NCBI GenBank assembly: GCA_003105185.1
Contig: PQAJ01000142.1
Span: 23,046-59,790, forward strand
DNA: 36,745 nucleotides
From: Holophagae bacterium
GTDB lineage: Bacteria; Acidobacteriota; Thermoanaerobaculia; Thermoanaerobaculales; Sulfomarinibacteraceae
Direction of reading: 5' to 3'
The stretch's first letter is position 1; the number at the start of each line of letters is the position of its first letter. The notes beneath the pieces are model-generated. The model did no database searches, was not told the DNA's origin, and was given only the letters and a program-made list of their open reading frames with translations. Position numbers and translations under genes: made by a program. Below are positions 10,865 through 18,990 of this stretch, one piece after another.

Positions 10865-10883
10865 TGACCGGGCGCCCGGTCAC
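10864..10883. promoter_or_regulatory. Perfect 20-bp palindrome between two block genes
   Basis: GTGACCGGGC (10864-10873) is followed at once by its exact reverse complement (10874-10883). It begins on the last base of a stop codon and ends just before the ribosome binding site of the next gene. It has no T tract. It could be an RNA processing or stabilising hairpin, an attenuator, or a protein-binding site. Confidence 0.6.
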
Positions 10884-10895
10884 GGGAGGATTGAG

Positions 10896-12980
10896 ATGAA
10901 ACGATGGACTCGACGCGGCGCTGCCCTCGTGGCATTCCTCGCGGTGATCTCGGTCTGTGGCGTGGCGGCGGCCAAGCTCATCTACGAGGAGCTGGTGACC
11001 ATCACGCTCGACGACGGCACGTCCGTGGTCCTGGTGATGGATGACTTCGGGGTCCAGAGGCCAGAGCCGTCCGCCGGTGCGTCCGCGGTCAAGCAGGCCA
11101 AGTTCGACTACCTCGACCGGGTCCGCAGGGCGAAGGGGGTCGCGCCGGCGCCGCCGGTCACGGTCGTCCACGGCCCCGCGGCGTCCCAGGTGCAGCAGCA
11201 GCGCTACGCGCTGGCAGAGAAGAGAATGGGGGTCGGCAAGGACCTGGCGGGGATGCGTGACCACTCGAAGGGCAAGATGCTGTGGGCGGGCACCGCCGGT
11301 GCGGAGAAGCATTACTACTACCTGCCGCCGCCGCCTCGGGTAGCGCGGGACGGCGAGGGCCGACCGCAGTTCCTGTTCATGAAGTTCACCTCGGACCGGA
11401 CCGCCGAGCAGGGCGGCGTCACCGGGGGCATCCTGCACTTCCTGTGCGAGTACGGGCTGACGCCCGAGCAGGAGCGGGAGCTCGGCCAGAAGCTCGCCGC
11501 GAAGGTCAAGGGCGCCAAGGTCATGGGCGCGGTGCGCATGGAGCAGGGCACTGGAGACTCAACGTTCCGGATCGTCTCCGGGACCATGTCCGAGGGCGGC
11601 TTTGCACAGCAGATCGTGGGCTCGGGCAAGGCGCCCCTGCTGCCCGGGCAGAAGGTGGCGGCGGCGGCGCGCCTCGACGCGGTGGGCGCGGTGCTGATCG
11701 AGGAGTCACTCAAGCGGCCGACGTCTGATATTTCGGTGGAGTTCGACCTCGCCTACACCTCCTACCTGCCGGCGTTTGACGGCACCATCACCTTCGACTG
11801 GGAGATGTTCCAGGCCCATGTCGACGAGTGGACGCAGGACTACCAGCACACGGCGACGAGGAAGGGCTGGAACTGGGCGAAGGCGCGCTACGACTACGAG
11901 CACGTTTACACCTCCGACGAGCTGCGCGAGCTCTACGACTTCATGTGCGAGCACGAGGCGATCCGGGTCGAGTGGACAGAGAGCATTGTCGACGAACGGC
12001 TCGAGGCGATCCGTGAGGCGTTCTTCCGGTTCATGGAGACCTCGTTCTTCGAGCGCCAGCCGTTCGAGATCCCAGAGGACGAGGAGGAGGACGACGAGCA
12101 GATGACCTCACCGGAGGAGCGGGGCAACCGTTCCCGGTTCGACCGTTTCGTGGCCAAGGGCGAGGAAGCGATGACCAACAAGACGATCAGCATGCGGGTG
12201 ACCCTCCCGGTCAAGGTCGAGCTCGCGCTCTTTGGCAATATCTCGGGGGCGTGGTACCGGGAAGCGCGCCAGGAGTACCCGGAGCTGTTCGCCGAGGTGA
12301 ATGTCGACGATCCGTTCTTCCAGCAGCGCCAGGTGGCCTTCACCCTCGACCTCGATGCGGTCGAGATCTTCGACCAGGCCATCAACTTCGTCACTGTGGA
12401 GGTCCGCAAGCAGCGCGGCGCGGGGCGTGACTTCCACACCTCGTTCACGCTGACCAAGGACGAGATCGCCGCCAACGGCCCAACGCGAACCGTCACCTAC
12501 GCCAAGATGCGCGACGACTCGCCCGAGGTCTTCGACTACCTGGTCCGGTGGAGCCTGCGCGGCGGCGTCGAGTGGCCCGCCGACCCCACGTGGAGCCGCG
12601 GCCAGTGGGAAGGCGTGACGCTGGCCCCGCCAGTGCTGCCCCTCAACGTCGAGGCCGAGGCCGACCTGGCGGAGCTGGAGGAGCTGGGCATCACCAGGGC
12701 CACGGTCGAGGTCCGCTACCGGCAGTTCGGCAAGGACGTCACCGACAGCCGCAGCCTGGCGCTGTCGCCAGCCAAGGGCGAGCCGCTGGCCTCGATGATG
12801 ATCTTTCGTGACCGCAGCGACACCGGCTGGCAGTACCGCACCAACTTCTACCACAAGCGGCTCGGCCGCCAGCAGGGCGGTTGGCAGCGCGGCGGGGAGG
12901 ATGGGTACGTCTACTGCACGGTCCCGGAGGCCCTGCGCCTCGAGGCCGCGGTGGTGGACGCCATCCCTGCCGTGCCCTGA
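10896..12980 (+). CDS. Secreted protein of the block family, member 5 (long N-terminal extension)
   Basis: 694 residues from ATG 10896, preceded by GGGAGG. Signal peptide about residues 1-26 (AALVAFLAVISVCGVAAA). Unlike its relatives it has about 110 extra residues before the YYYLPPPPRVARDGEGRPQF motif (from residue 140); this extension includes a Q-rich helix (about 95-112). It continues with GGILHFLCEYGLTPEQE, GSGKAPLLPGQKVAAAARLD and a long helical region with many Trp and Tyr. An acidic strip (IPEDEEEDDEQM, about residue 397) follows, then LALFGNISGAWYREARQEYPELF, NVDDPFFQQRQVAFTLDLD, FDYLVRWSLRGG and a Tyr-rich C-terminus. Function unknown. The acidic strip suggests a flexible or metal-binding surface loop. 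Confidence 0.85.
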   Translation: MKRWTRRGAALVAFLAVISVCGVAAAKLIYEELVTITLDDGTSVVLVMDDFGVQRPEPSAGASAVKQAKFDYLDRVRRAKGVAPAPPVTVVHGPAASQVQQQRYALAEKRMGVGKDLAGMRDHSKGKMLWAGTAGAEKHYYYLPPPPRVARDGEGRPQFLFMKFTSDRTAEQGGVTGGILHFLCEYGLTPEQERELGQKLAAKVKGAKVMGAVRMEQGTGDSTFRIVSGTMSEGGFAQQIVGSGKAPLLPGQKVAAAARLDAVGAVLIEESLKRPTSDISVEFDLAYTSYLPAFDGTITFDWEMFQAHVDEWTQDYQHTATRKGWNWAKARYDYEHVYTSDELRELYDFMCEHEAIRVEWTESIVDERLEAIREAFFRFMETSFFERQPFEIPEDEEEDDEQMTSPEERGNRSRFDRFVAKGEEAMTNKTISMRVTLPVKVELALFGNISGAWYREARQEYPELFAEVNVDDPFFQQRQVAFTLDLDAVEIFDQAINFVTVEVRKQRGAGRDFHTSFTLTKDEIAANGPTRTVTYAKMRDDSPEVFDYLVRWSLRGGVEWPADPTWSRGQWEGVTLAPPVLPLNVEAEADLAELEELGITRATVEVRYRQFGKDVTDSRSLALSPAKGEPLASMMIFRDRSDTGWQYRTNFYHKRLGRQQGGWQRGGEDGYVYCTVPEALRLEAAVVDAIPAVP

Positions 12981-12992
12981 TCGGAGGCTGAC

Positions 12993-13904
12993 ATGCGACG
13001 CGCGCTGATCGTCATTGCTGCGGCCGTTCTGGTGGTTGGAACCGCGAGCGCCCAGGAGATCCTGTTCGACCAGGTGGTGGAGGCGGGTGGGTTGAAGTGC
13101 TACCCGGTGCACGGGGATTCGACGAGCTGGTACTACCTGCCGGACCAGCCGCACGTGGCGGTGGATGCCAGTGGCCGGCCGCAGTTTTCGTTCCTGATGT
13201 ACTCGAGCCCTGAGGAGCGGGGGGAGGAGGGGATCACGACGTCGCCCGGGGGCGGTGTGGCGCACATGCTGGTGGCGTACGACGTGCCGCAGGAGATGGT
13301 GAGGCGGGCGCAGAGCGAGCTGCAGCGGCAGAAGCCGGGTGCGGTCTTGAAGGGGCCGGTGGGGTACACGGACGGGACGTTCAGCCTGGTGACGGCGGTG
13401 ACGGATCGGGAGGCAGGACTGCTGCGGCGGGTGGTGGGGGTGGGGAACGCACCGGTGATGTCGGGTCACAGGGCGGCGGTGTCGATGCACCTGACGCCGG
13501 CGGGGGCGATGCTACTGTGGGAGAGCTTTCGGCAGCGGACGCCGGACGTATCGGTGAACTTCGAGATGACGGTTTCGGGGTATCGGAATCCGGTCGAGGC
13601 GGAGATGACGTTCGACTACGAGCGGATTGCCCGGACGATCGAGATCGAGGCGGGGATCGAGGCGAGGTACATCGAGGCCGACGTTGATGTGATGTTGGGG
13701 AAGATGGTGGACAACGGGGCGATCAAGATTGAGTTGAAGGGTGCGCCTCCGGAGCAGTGGGAGGAGGTGCAGAAGCTGGGGTTGGAGCTGGCGAAGCACC
13801 ACTTGTTCGAGGATTTGGGGGCGGCGCCGTTGGATCAGCTGCGGGAGGCGACGCGGAGCCGGGGGACGACTCGGCGGTCGGCGGTGGAGTGGCCGCTGGG
13901 CTGA
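12993..13904 (+). CDS. Block family member 6, N-terminal part (gene split by a +1 base)
   Basis: 303 residues: a signal peptide (RRALIVIAAAVLVVGTASAQ), then EILFDQVVEAGGLKCYPVHG, SWYYLPDQPHVAVD, GGGVAHMLVAYDVP, GVGNAPVMSGHRAAVSMHLT and LGKMVDNGAIKIELKG. Aligned with the gene at 15487-17955, I count about 16 differences over 278 residues. Translation ends at TGA 13902-13904 because of one extra C at 13896: this copy reads GGCCGCTGGGCTGAG where the paralog reads GGCCGTGGGCTGAG. The downstream frame then continues the protein intact to 15438. As written the product lacks its TPR and C-terminal domains. Explanations are a recent inactivating frameshift, an assembly error, or (less likely) recoding. 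A GGAGG site precedes the ATG. Confidence 0.8.
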   Translation: MRRALIVIAAAVLVVGTASAQEILFDQVVEAGGLKCYPVHGDSTSWYYLPDQPHVAVDASGRPQFSFLMYSSPEERGEEGITTSPGGGVAHMLVAYDVPQEMVRRAQSELQRQKPGAVLKGPVGYTDGTFSLVTAVTDREAGLLRRVVGVGNAPVMSGHRAAVSMHLTPAGAMLLWESFRQRTPDVSVNFEMTVSGYRNPVEAEMTFDYERIARTIEIEAGIEARYIEADVDVMLGKMVDNGAIKIELKGAPPEQWEEVQKLGLELAKHHLFEDLGAAPLDQLREATRSRGTTRRSAVEWPLG

Positions 13905-13938
13905 GACGATCGAGATGGTGACGCTGCCGCCGCCGACC
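13053..13938 (+). repeat. Left arm of duplicated gene pair, copy 1
   Basis: Direct repeat with 15547-16431, visibly about 90% or more identical in nucleotides and differing by the extra C at 13896. It encodes the mature N-terminal domains and stops where the TPR cassette begins. Confidence 0.85.
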
Positions 13939-15438
13939 GAGGAGGAAGACAGGCAACGCGCAGAGGAGGCCTTCTATCGGGGGGTCCGTCTCGCACAGGC
14001 AGGGAGATGCAGGGAAGCCCTCGAGCAGTTCGAGGCGTCGTATGAGATTCTGCGAAATCGCGGCTCGATGTGGAACATGGCGCAGTGTAACTACATCCTG
14101 CGAAATTCCGAAGGGATGTTGGCCGCGATTCAGGAGCTGCGCAGTGACTTTCCAGAATATCGGGAGGACGCCGACCTCTTGGAGACCGTCAGGTTGCTGG
14201 AAACTGCGGATCGACCGCGAATGACCACGGAGCAGCGCGAACTGTTGGGACCAACCTGGCACGCGAGGTTTCAGGAGTTTAGGTCTGAGGCGCCAACACC
14301 ACGAGAGGGTCCGGAGGAAACGGGTGCCGAGTCTGAATTGGACTCCTCGGATGGGGCTCCGGAAGCACAGGCCTCGACGGAGGAGTCGCCGAGGTCAGTT
14401 CCGGGCGGAACTCCCACCCCCGCAGGTGGGGAGGCAATCCCGAGCCCGTTCGAGGAGGCTGAGTCGCCGTCGTCATCCGCAATGTCCGAGACCTCGTCGG
14501 AGGCCGCGTCCCAGCAGACGACCGCTGACGGCGAGCGTCCTTCCGCCGCGACGATCGCCACGCCGGCGCACGCGCGGACGCCGACTCCGCGCGGCCCCGC
14601 CAGCAGCCCGAAACCGACGGCAAGTGGCCAGCAGAGCCAGTCCACGTTCGCCATCACGATTGCGTTCCGGTACCGGAAGATCGAGCGGAGCGGGAAGTTC
14701 ACCTTCAGCATGCGGCAGTGGAACCGGGTGGAGCTGCCGGTGCGGTTTGCGGCGAACGTGGGGGACCTCTCGCGGTACATGGACGATGCGCGGATGTTCC
14801 GGCGGGTGAGTCTCGATGACCCGATGTTCAAGCAGCGGGAGATCCCGGTGACGGTGGACGTGGCGAGCGAGGAGGCGTTCGCGGCGATGCTGAACGCGGT
14901 GACGGTGACGCTGCGCAAGCGGCACCAGACGGGGCGGGAGACGGTGGACGAGGTGACGATCCAGCGGGCGGACTTCTCGACTGGGAAGGTGGAGACGCTG
15001 CTCTACGGGTGGGACGGGGACGACGACCGGGAGCGGTGGTTGGACTACGAGCGGCGGGTGCGGTGGAGCTACGTGGGCGGACCGGTGATCGAGGGTGGAT
15101 GGGAGCGGACGAACGCGGGTGCCTTGGTGTTGGAGCCGCCGTTGCGGCCGCGGGAGGTGAGGCTGGAGGCGGATCCGGAGGTGCTGCGGGAGCAGGGGGT
15201 GCGGGACGTGGTGGTGGAGGTGAAGTACCCGGCGGCTGGGGTCGAGCGGACGGCGCACGCGACGGTGCGGCCCGAGGACGAGGTCGGCCGCCAGGTCCTG
15301 ATGCTGTATCAGGATCCGCAGGCGCCGGGGTACAGCTACAGCTTCGACTGGCGGCTGTATGGCGGGCGGCGGGTGTCGGCGGGGCCGTTCGAGGAGACCG
15401 CGGACTACATCTACCTCGACGAGATGCCGAGGGAGTAG
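13915..15438 (+). CDS. Block family member 6, C-terminal part (TPR cassette, linker, C-terminal domains)
   Basis: This is the continuation of the preceding fragment in the +1 frame. Removing C13896 joins the two into one 814-residue protein, close to the 822 residues of its neighbour. The first in-frame ATG after the break is 13915, giving 507 residues if translated alone, but that would be without a signal peptide. Content: a TPR-like helical repeat (about 10-95; YRGVRLAQAGRCREALEQFE), a Ser/Thr/Pro/Glu-rich disordered linker (about 125-245), and an arm from about residue 247 that is nearly identical to the paralog's (about 16 differences in 258). This arm includes FAANVGDLSRYMDD, LDDPMFKQREIPVTVD, WLDYERRVRWSYVGG and YIYLDEMP. 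The unbroken downstream frame argues that the damage is recent or artefactual. Confidence 0.65.
   Translation: MVTLPPPTEEEDRQRAEEAFYRGVRLAQAGRCREALEQFEASYEILRNRGSMWNMAQCNYILRNSEGMLAAIQELRSDFPEYREDADLLETVRLLETADRPRMTTEQRELLGPTWHARFQEFRSEAPTPREGPEETGAESELDSSDGAPEAQASTEESPRSVPGGTPTPAGGEAIPSPFEEAESPSSSAMSETSSEAASQQTTADGERPSAATIATPAHARTPTPRGPASSPKPTASGQQSQSTFAITIAFRYRKIERSGKFTFSMRQWNRVELPVRFAANVGDLSRYMDDARMFRRVSLDDPMFKQREIPVTVDVASEEAFAAMLNAVTVTLRKRHQTGRETVDEVTIQRADFSTGKVETLLYGWDGDDDRERWLDYERRVRWSYVGGPVIEGGWERTNAGALVLEPPLRPREVRLEADPEVLREQGVRDVVVEVKYPAAGVERTAHATVRPEDEVGRQVLMLYQDPQAPGYSYSFDWRLYGGRRVSAGPFEETADYIYLDEMPRE
14653..15432 (+). repeat. Right arm of duplicated gene pair, copy 1
   Basis: Direct repeat, without gaps, with 17173-17952. 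It encodes the C-terminal beta domains. The about 715 bp between the two arms differs strongly from the matching stretch of copy 2. Confidence 0.85.
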
Positions 15439-15486
15439 ACGTCTGGTGTTGAGCAACTGGCTGGTCACCGATTGCGGAGGTTCGAC

Positions 15487-17955
15487 ATGCGGCAGGCGTT
15501 CGTTCTTGTAGCTGCGCTTCTCCTGGTCGCTGGCGCCGGGTTCGGCCAGGAGATCCTGTTTGATCAGGTGGTGGAGGCTGGGGGGTTGAAGTGCTACCCG
15601 GTGCATGGGGACCCGACGAGCTGGTACTACCTGCCGGACCAGCCGCACGTGGCGGAGGATGCGAGCGGGCGGCCGCAGTTCTCGTTCTTGATGTACTCGA
15701 GCCCGGAGGAGCGGGGGGAGGAGGGGATCACGTCGTCGCCCGGGGGCGGGGTGGCGCACCTGCTGGTGGCATACGACGTGCCGCAGGAGATGGTGAGGCG
15801 GGCGCAGAGCGAGCTGCAGCGGCAGAAGCCTGGCGCGGTGCTGAAGGGACCGGTGGGGTACACGGACGGGACGTTCAGCCTGGTGACGGCGGTGACGGAT
15901 CCGGAGGCGGGGCTGCTGCGGCGGGTGTTGGGGGTGGGGAACGCGCCGGTGATGAGTGGACACAAGGCGGCGGTGTCGATGCACCTGACGCCGGCGGGGG
16001 CGATGCTGCTGTGGGAGAGCTTTCGGCAGCGGACGCCGGACGTGTCGGTGGCTTTTGAGATGACGGTGTCTGGGTATCGGAATCCGGTTGAGGCGGAGAT
16101 GACGTTCGACTACGAGCGGATCGCGCGGACGATCGAGATCGAGGCGGGGATCGAGGCGAGGTACATCGAGGCTGACGTTGATGTGATGTTGGGGAAGATG
16201 GTGGACAACGGGGCGATCAAGATCGAGCTGAAGGGTGCGCCGCCGGAGCAGTGGGAATCGGTGCAGAAGCTGGGGTTGGAGCTGGCGAAGAACCACCTGT
16301 TCGAGGACTTGGGGGCGGCGCCGTTGGAGCAGGTGCGGGAGGCGGCGCGGGGGAGCGGGACGACTCGGCGGTCGGCGGTGCAGTGGCCGTGGGCTGAGAC
16401 GATCGAGATGGTGACCCTGCCGCCGCCAACCGACGAGGACGACCGCCAGCGGGCTGACGAGATCCGCAGTCGTGGCCTCCGTTTCTTTGACGTGAGCAGA
16501 TATGGAGAAGCACTGCAGGAGTACGAGAGGGCCTATGCGATCGATCCATCCGACGGCACCGTTTGGATGATGACCCTGTGCCACCTCCTGCTCGGCCAGC
16601 GCGAGCAGGGGTTGCAGCGCCTCGATGAGTACATCGAGCTGGCCGGGGTGGACGGATCGGCCTTCGACGCAGCGCGCCGCGCAATCGAGGATTCGCCCGA
16701 GTCCACGTTCACGTCGGGGGCACAGGCCGATCGATACCGCCGGCGCGAGCTCGTTGACGATCTTATCGACGCCTTCGAGTCGGCGGCTCTCCTGCCTCCC
16801 TCCGGCGACGGGACGGCCGCTGACGAGGATCGAGCTGAGCCGGCAGCGGCGGCCGAGGAGCCAGAGGCAGAGCCGGCCCCTGAGGAGGGCGACGGGGAAA
16901 CCGCGCTGGTAGGGCAGGGGGGCGGGGAGGAGGAGGGCGAGGAGGAGGCCGAGCCGCGGTCGCCGATCCGGACCGAGCTGACGCGGCCAGGTGCGGGCGA
17001 CGCGGACCGCCTCGACCTCCGGGAGGCGCCGGAGGAGGACGCTGGCGAGCCGGAGCTGCAGCGGATCTCGCCGTCGACGCGGGCGCGTCCGAGCAGCGGC
17101 GAGGATGCGGCCCGCAGCGGGACGGCCGGAGCTGCACGCGAGGAAGCTGAGGACGAGCAGGAGCAGGTCCGGGTGACGATCGCGTTCCGGTACCGGAAGA
17201 TCGAGCGCAGTGGGACGTTCACGTTCAGCATGCGGCAGTGGAACCGGGTGGAGCTGCCGGTGCGGTTCGCCGCGAACGTAGGCGACCTTTCGCGGTACAT
17301 GGACGACGCGCGGATGTTCAAGCGGGTGAGCCTGAACGATCCGATGTTCAAGCAGCGGGAGATCCCGGTGACGGTGGACGTGGCGAGCGAGGAGGCGTTT
17401 GCCGCGATGCTGAACGCGGTGACGGTGACGCTGCGCAAGCGGCACCAGAGCGGTCGGGAGACGCTTGACGAGGTGACGATCCAGCGGACGGACTTCTCGT
17501 CGGGGGAGGTCGAGACGCTGCTCTACGGGTGGGATGGTGACGACGATCGGGAACGCTGGTTGGACTACGAGCAGCGGGTGAGGTGGAGCTACGTGGGGGG
17601 GCCGGTGATCGAGGGTGGTTGGGAGCGGACGAACGCGGGGGCGCTGGTGCTCGAGCCGCCGCTGCGGCCGCGCGAGGTGAGGCTGGAGGCGGACCCGGAG
17701 GTTTTGCGGGAGCAGGGTGTGAGGGACGTGGTGGTGGAGGTGAGGTACCCGGCGGCCGGAGTCGAGCGGACGGCGACCGCGACGGTGCGTCCGGAGGACG
17801 AGGTGGGGAGGCAGGTGCTGGTGCTGTACCAGGATCCGCAGGCGCCGGGGTACCGTTACAGCTTTGACTGGCGGATGTACGGAGGCCGGCGGGTGTCGGC
17901 GGGCCCGTTCGAGGACACGGCGGACTACATCTACCTCGACGAGATCCCGCGGTGA
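15487..17955 (+). CDS. Block family member 7, intact TPR-containing form
   Basis: 822 residues from ATG 15487 (GCGGAGG upstream; the in-frame TTG at 15472 would only lengthen the signal peptide). Signal peptide RQAFVLVAALLLVAGAGFG. Domains: the N-terminal family module (about 21-300); a TPR-like segment (about 318-400; SRYGEALQEYERAYAIDPSD and LLGQREQGLQRLDEYIEL); a very acidic Ala/Glu/Gly linker (about 430-555); and the C-terminal module (about 562-822) with GWDGDDDRERWLDYEQRVRW and YIYLDEIPR. Both outer modules are almost identical to the broken gene just upstream while the centre differs. The arms use GGG, CGG, GTG and GCG codons far more than members 3-5, which prefer GGC and CGC. Probably exported; function unknown. 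Confidence 0.88.
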   Translation: MRQAFVLVAALLLVAGAGFGQEILFDQVVEAGGLKCYPVHGDPTSWYYLPDQPHVAEDASGRPQFSFLMYSSPEERGEEGITSSPGGGVAHLLVAYDVPQEMVRRAQSELQRQKPGAVLKGPVGYTDGTFSLVTAVTDPEAGLLRRVLGVGNAPVMSGHKAAVSMHLTPAGAMLLWESFRQRTPDVSVAFEMTVSGYRNPVEAEMTFDYERIARTIEIEAGIEARYIEADVDVMLGKMVDNGAIKIELKGAPPEQWESVQKLGLELAKNHLFEDLGAAPLEQVREAARGSGTTRRSAVQWPWAETIEMVTLPPPTDEDDRQRADEIRSRGLRFFDVSRYGEALQEYERAYAIDPSDGTVWMMTLCHLLLGQREQGLQRLDEYIELAGVDGSAFDAARRAIEDSPESTFTSGAQADRYRRRELVDDLIDAFESAALLPPSGDGTAADEDRAEPAAAAEEPEAEPAPEEGDGETALVGQGGGEEEGEEEAEPRSPIRTELTRPGAGDADRLDLREAPEEDAGEPELQRISPSTRARPSSGEDAARSGTAGAAREEAEDEQEQVRVTIAFRYRKIERSGTFTFSMRQWNRVELPVRFAANVGDLSRYMDDARMFKRVSLNDPMFKQREIPVTVDVASEEAFAAMLNAVTVTLRKRHQSGRETLDEVTIQRTDFSSGEVETLLYGWDGDDDRERWLDYEQRVRWSYVGGPVIEGGWERTNAGALVLEPPLRPREVRLEADPEVLREQGVRDVVVEVRYPAAGVERTATATVRPEDEVGRQVLVLYQDPQAPGYRYSFDWRMYGGRRVSAGPFEDTADYIYLDEIPR
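15547..16431 (+). repeat. Left arm of duplicated gene pair, copy 2
   Basis: Partner of 13053-13938. The reading frame is intact here, which shows that the single base at 13896 is an insertion in copy 1. Confidence 0.85.
17173..17952 (+). repeat. Right arm of duplicated gene pair, copy 2
   Basis: Partner of 14653-15432. Homology resumes sharply at a sequence encoding TIAFRYRKIERSG, marking the right boundary of the exchanged cassette. Confidence 0.85.
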
Positions 17956-17965
17956 GGGGGCAGCC

Positions 17966-18856
17966 ATGGGATCACTTGCCAAACTCAACGTGGCGGTAGT
18001 GCTCGTGGTCGCTCTGTCGCTCGCGATCACCGCAGACGCGTCGCTCGAGGATCGGGGCGAGTTCCTCTTCCGGGAGGGAGTCCGGCTCGCGAGCGATGGG
18101 GACTACCAGGGCGCCCTTGAGCACTTCGAGCGTGCAATGGCGTACACGCCAAGGCTCAACGTCCTCTGGAACATCGCATGCTGCCACGTGGTGCTCGGGA
18201 ACCGGGATCTGGCGGTCGCGTGTCTCGACCGGTACATGGAGCACGACCTGGCCTTTCAGGAGAGCGCCGAGATGCAGGCTGCGGTGGCCGGCGTTGAGGC
18301 CGAGCCTGCGGACATGCCGGATGTTCGCCGGCGAGGGCAGCTCTGGGATCGCATTGCCGTTGCCGGCCAGGCGGTCGAGAAGGGCGAGGCGACGGCTGCC
18401 CCTGCCGAGCTGCGGCTGTACGGCGTCGGCAGCCGCAGCGTGAGCTACAAGACTGGTGGCGACCGCACCAGCCCGGAGGGGCAGCGCGGACGGGAGCTCA
18501 ACAACCAGGCCCTCGAGCTGTACCGCGACCGGGGTCCCGAGGAGGCGCTGCCGACGATGGAGAGGGTGCTGGCCTATGTCGCGAATCCCATCGCGTACCA
18601 CAACATGGCCCAGATTCACTTGAAGCTGGGCCATCGTGACCTCGCTCTGGACTTTCTCGACCTCTTCCAACAGCGGCTGCCACGGCTCCTCGAGAGCGAC
18701 GCCTTCCAGGGACTCATGAGCGACATCGCCGATGCGCCGGTCGTGATGGACGCAGCGACCGCTCAAGGCTTCGTCGATCGCCTTGACCCCGCGTGCGAGT
18801 GGGCACTGTCCCCGACGACACCGATGGTGCGCACGGACAGCGAGCACGGGCCTTAG
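17966..18856 (+). CDS. Secreted TPR protein, first of two
   Basis: 296 residues from ATG 17966, 10 nt after the preceding stop, with a GAGGGGG element upstream. The N-terminus (LNVAVVLVVALSLAITADA) is a signal peptide or anchor. Two TPR-type regions are visible: about 28-95 (GEFLFREGVRLASDGDYQGA, then NVLWNIACCHVVLGNRDLAV) and about 175-245 (NNQALELYRDRGPEEALPTM, then YHNMAQIHLKLGHRDLALDF). The first resembles the TPR unit inside the cassettes of the two large genes upstream. It is a close paralog of the next gene. TPR units bind protein partners, so it may be a free-standing adaptor for the large proteins of the block; that is inference. Confidence 0.85.
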   Translation: MGSLAKLNVAVVLVVALSLAITADASLEDRGEFLFREGVRLASDGDYQGALEHFERAMAYTPRLNVLWNIACCHVVLGNRDLAVACLDRYMEHDLAFQESAEMQAAVAGVEAEPADMPDVRRRGQLWDRIAVAGQAVEKGEATAAPAELRLYGVGSRSVSYKTGGDRTSPEGQRGRELNNQALELYRDRGPEEALPTMERVLAYVANPIAYHNMAQIHLKLGHRDLALDFLDLFQQRLPRLLESDAFQGLMSDIADAPVVMDAATAQGFVDRLDPACEWALSPTTPMVRTDSEHGP

Positions 18857-18990
18857 GTGGTCGGCGCCGAGATGCAGGAGCGGGCGAGACTGGTGGTCGC
18901 GTTTGGATGCGGTGTGACGGGCGGACCGGAGTGCCCGAGGGCCCGGCGAAATCGTGGACCTCGCAGGAATCGAGAGGTAAAGGGGGGGCC

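Noticed and set aside
13896-13905. Programmed frameshift as the main explanation for the split gene.
   Set aside because: There is no known slippery or release-factor-2 type site, and the intact neighbour encodes the full-length protein without recoding. A recent mutation or assembly error is simpler.
13053-17952. CRISPR or transposon origin of the long direct repeats.
   Set aside because: The repeats are 780-886 bp coding arms in frame with each other, with no short spacers, terminal inverted repeats or transposase.
14473-18030. A 1185-codon open frame on the minus strand, opposite the duplicated genes.
   Set aside because: Its translation is a Pro/Arg/His/Leu-rich shadow of the coding strand, with the duplication repeated in reverse. 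It has no ribosome binding site and arises because the sense genes use G-ending codons.
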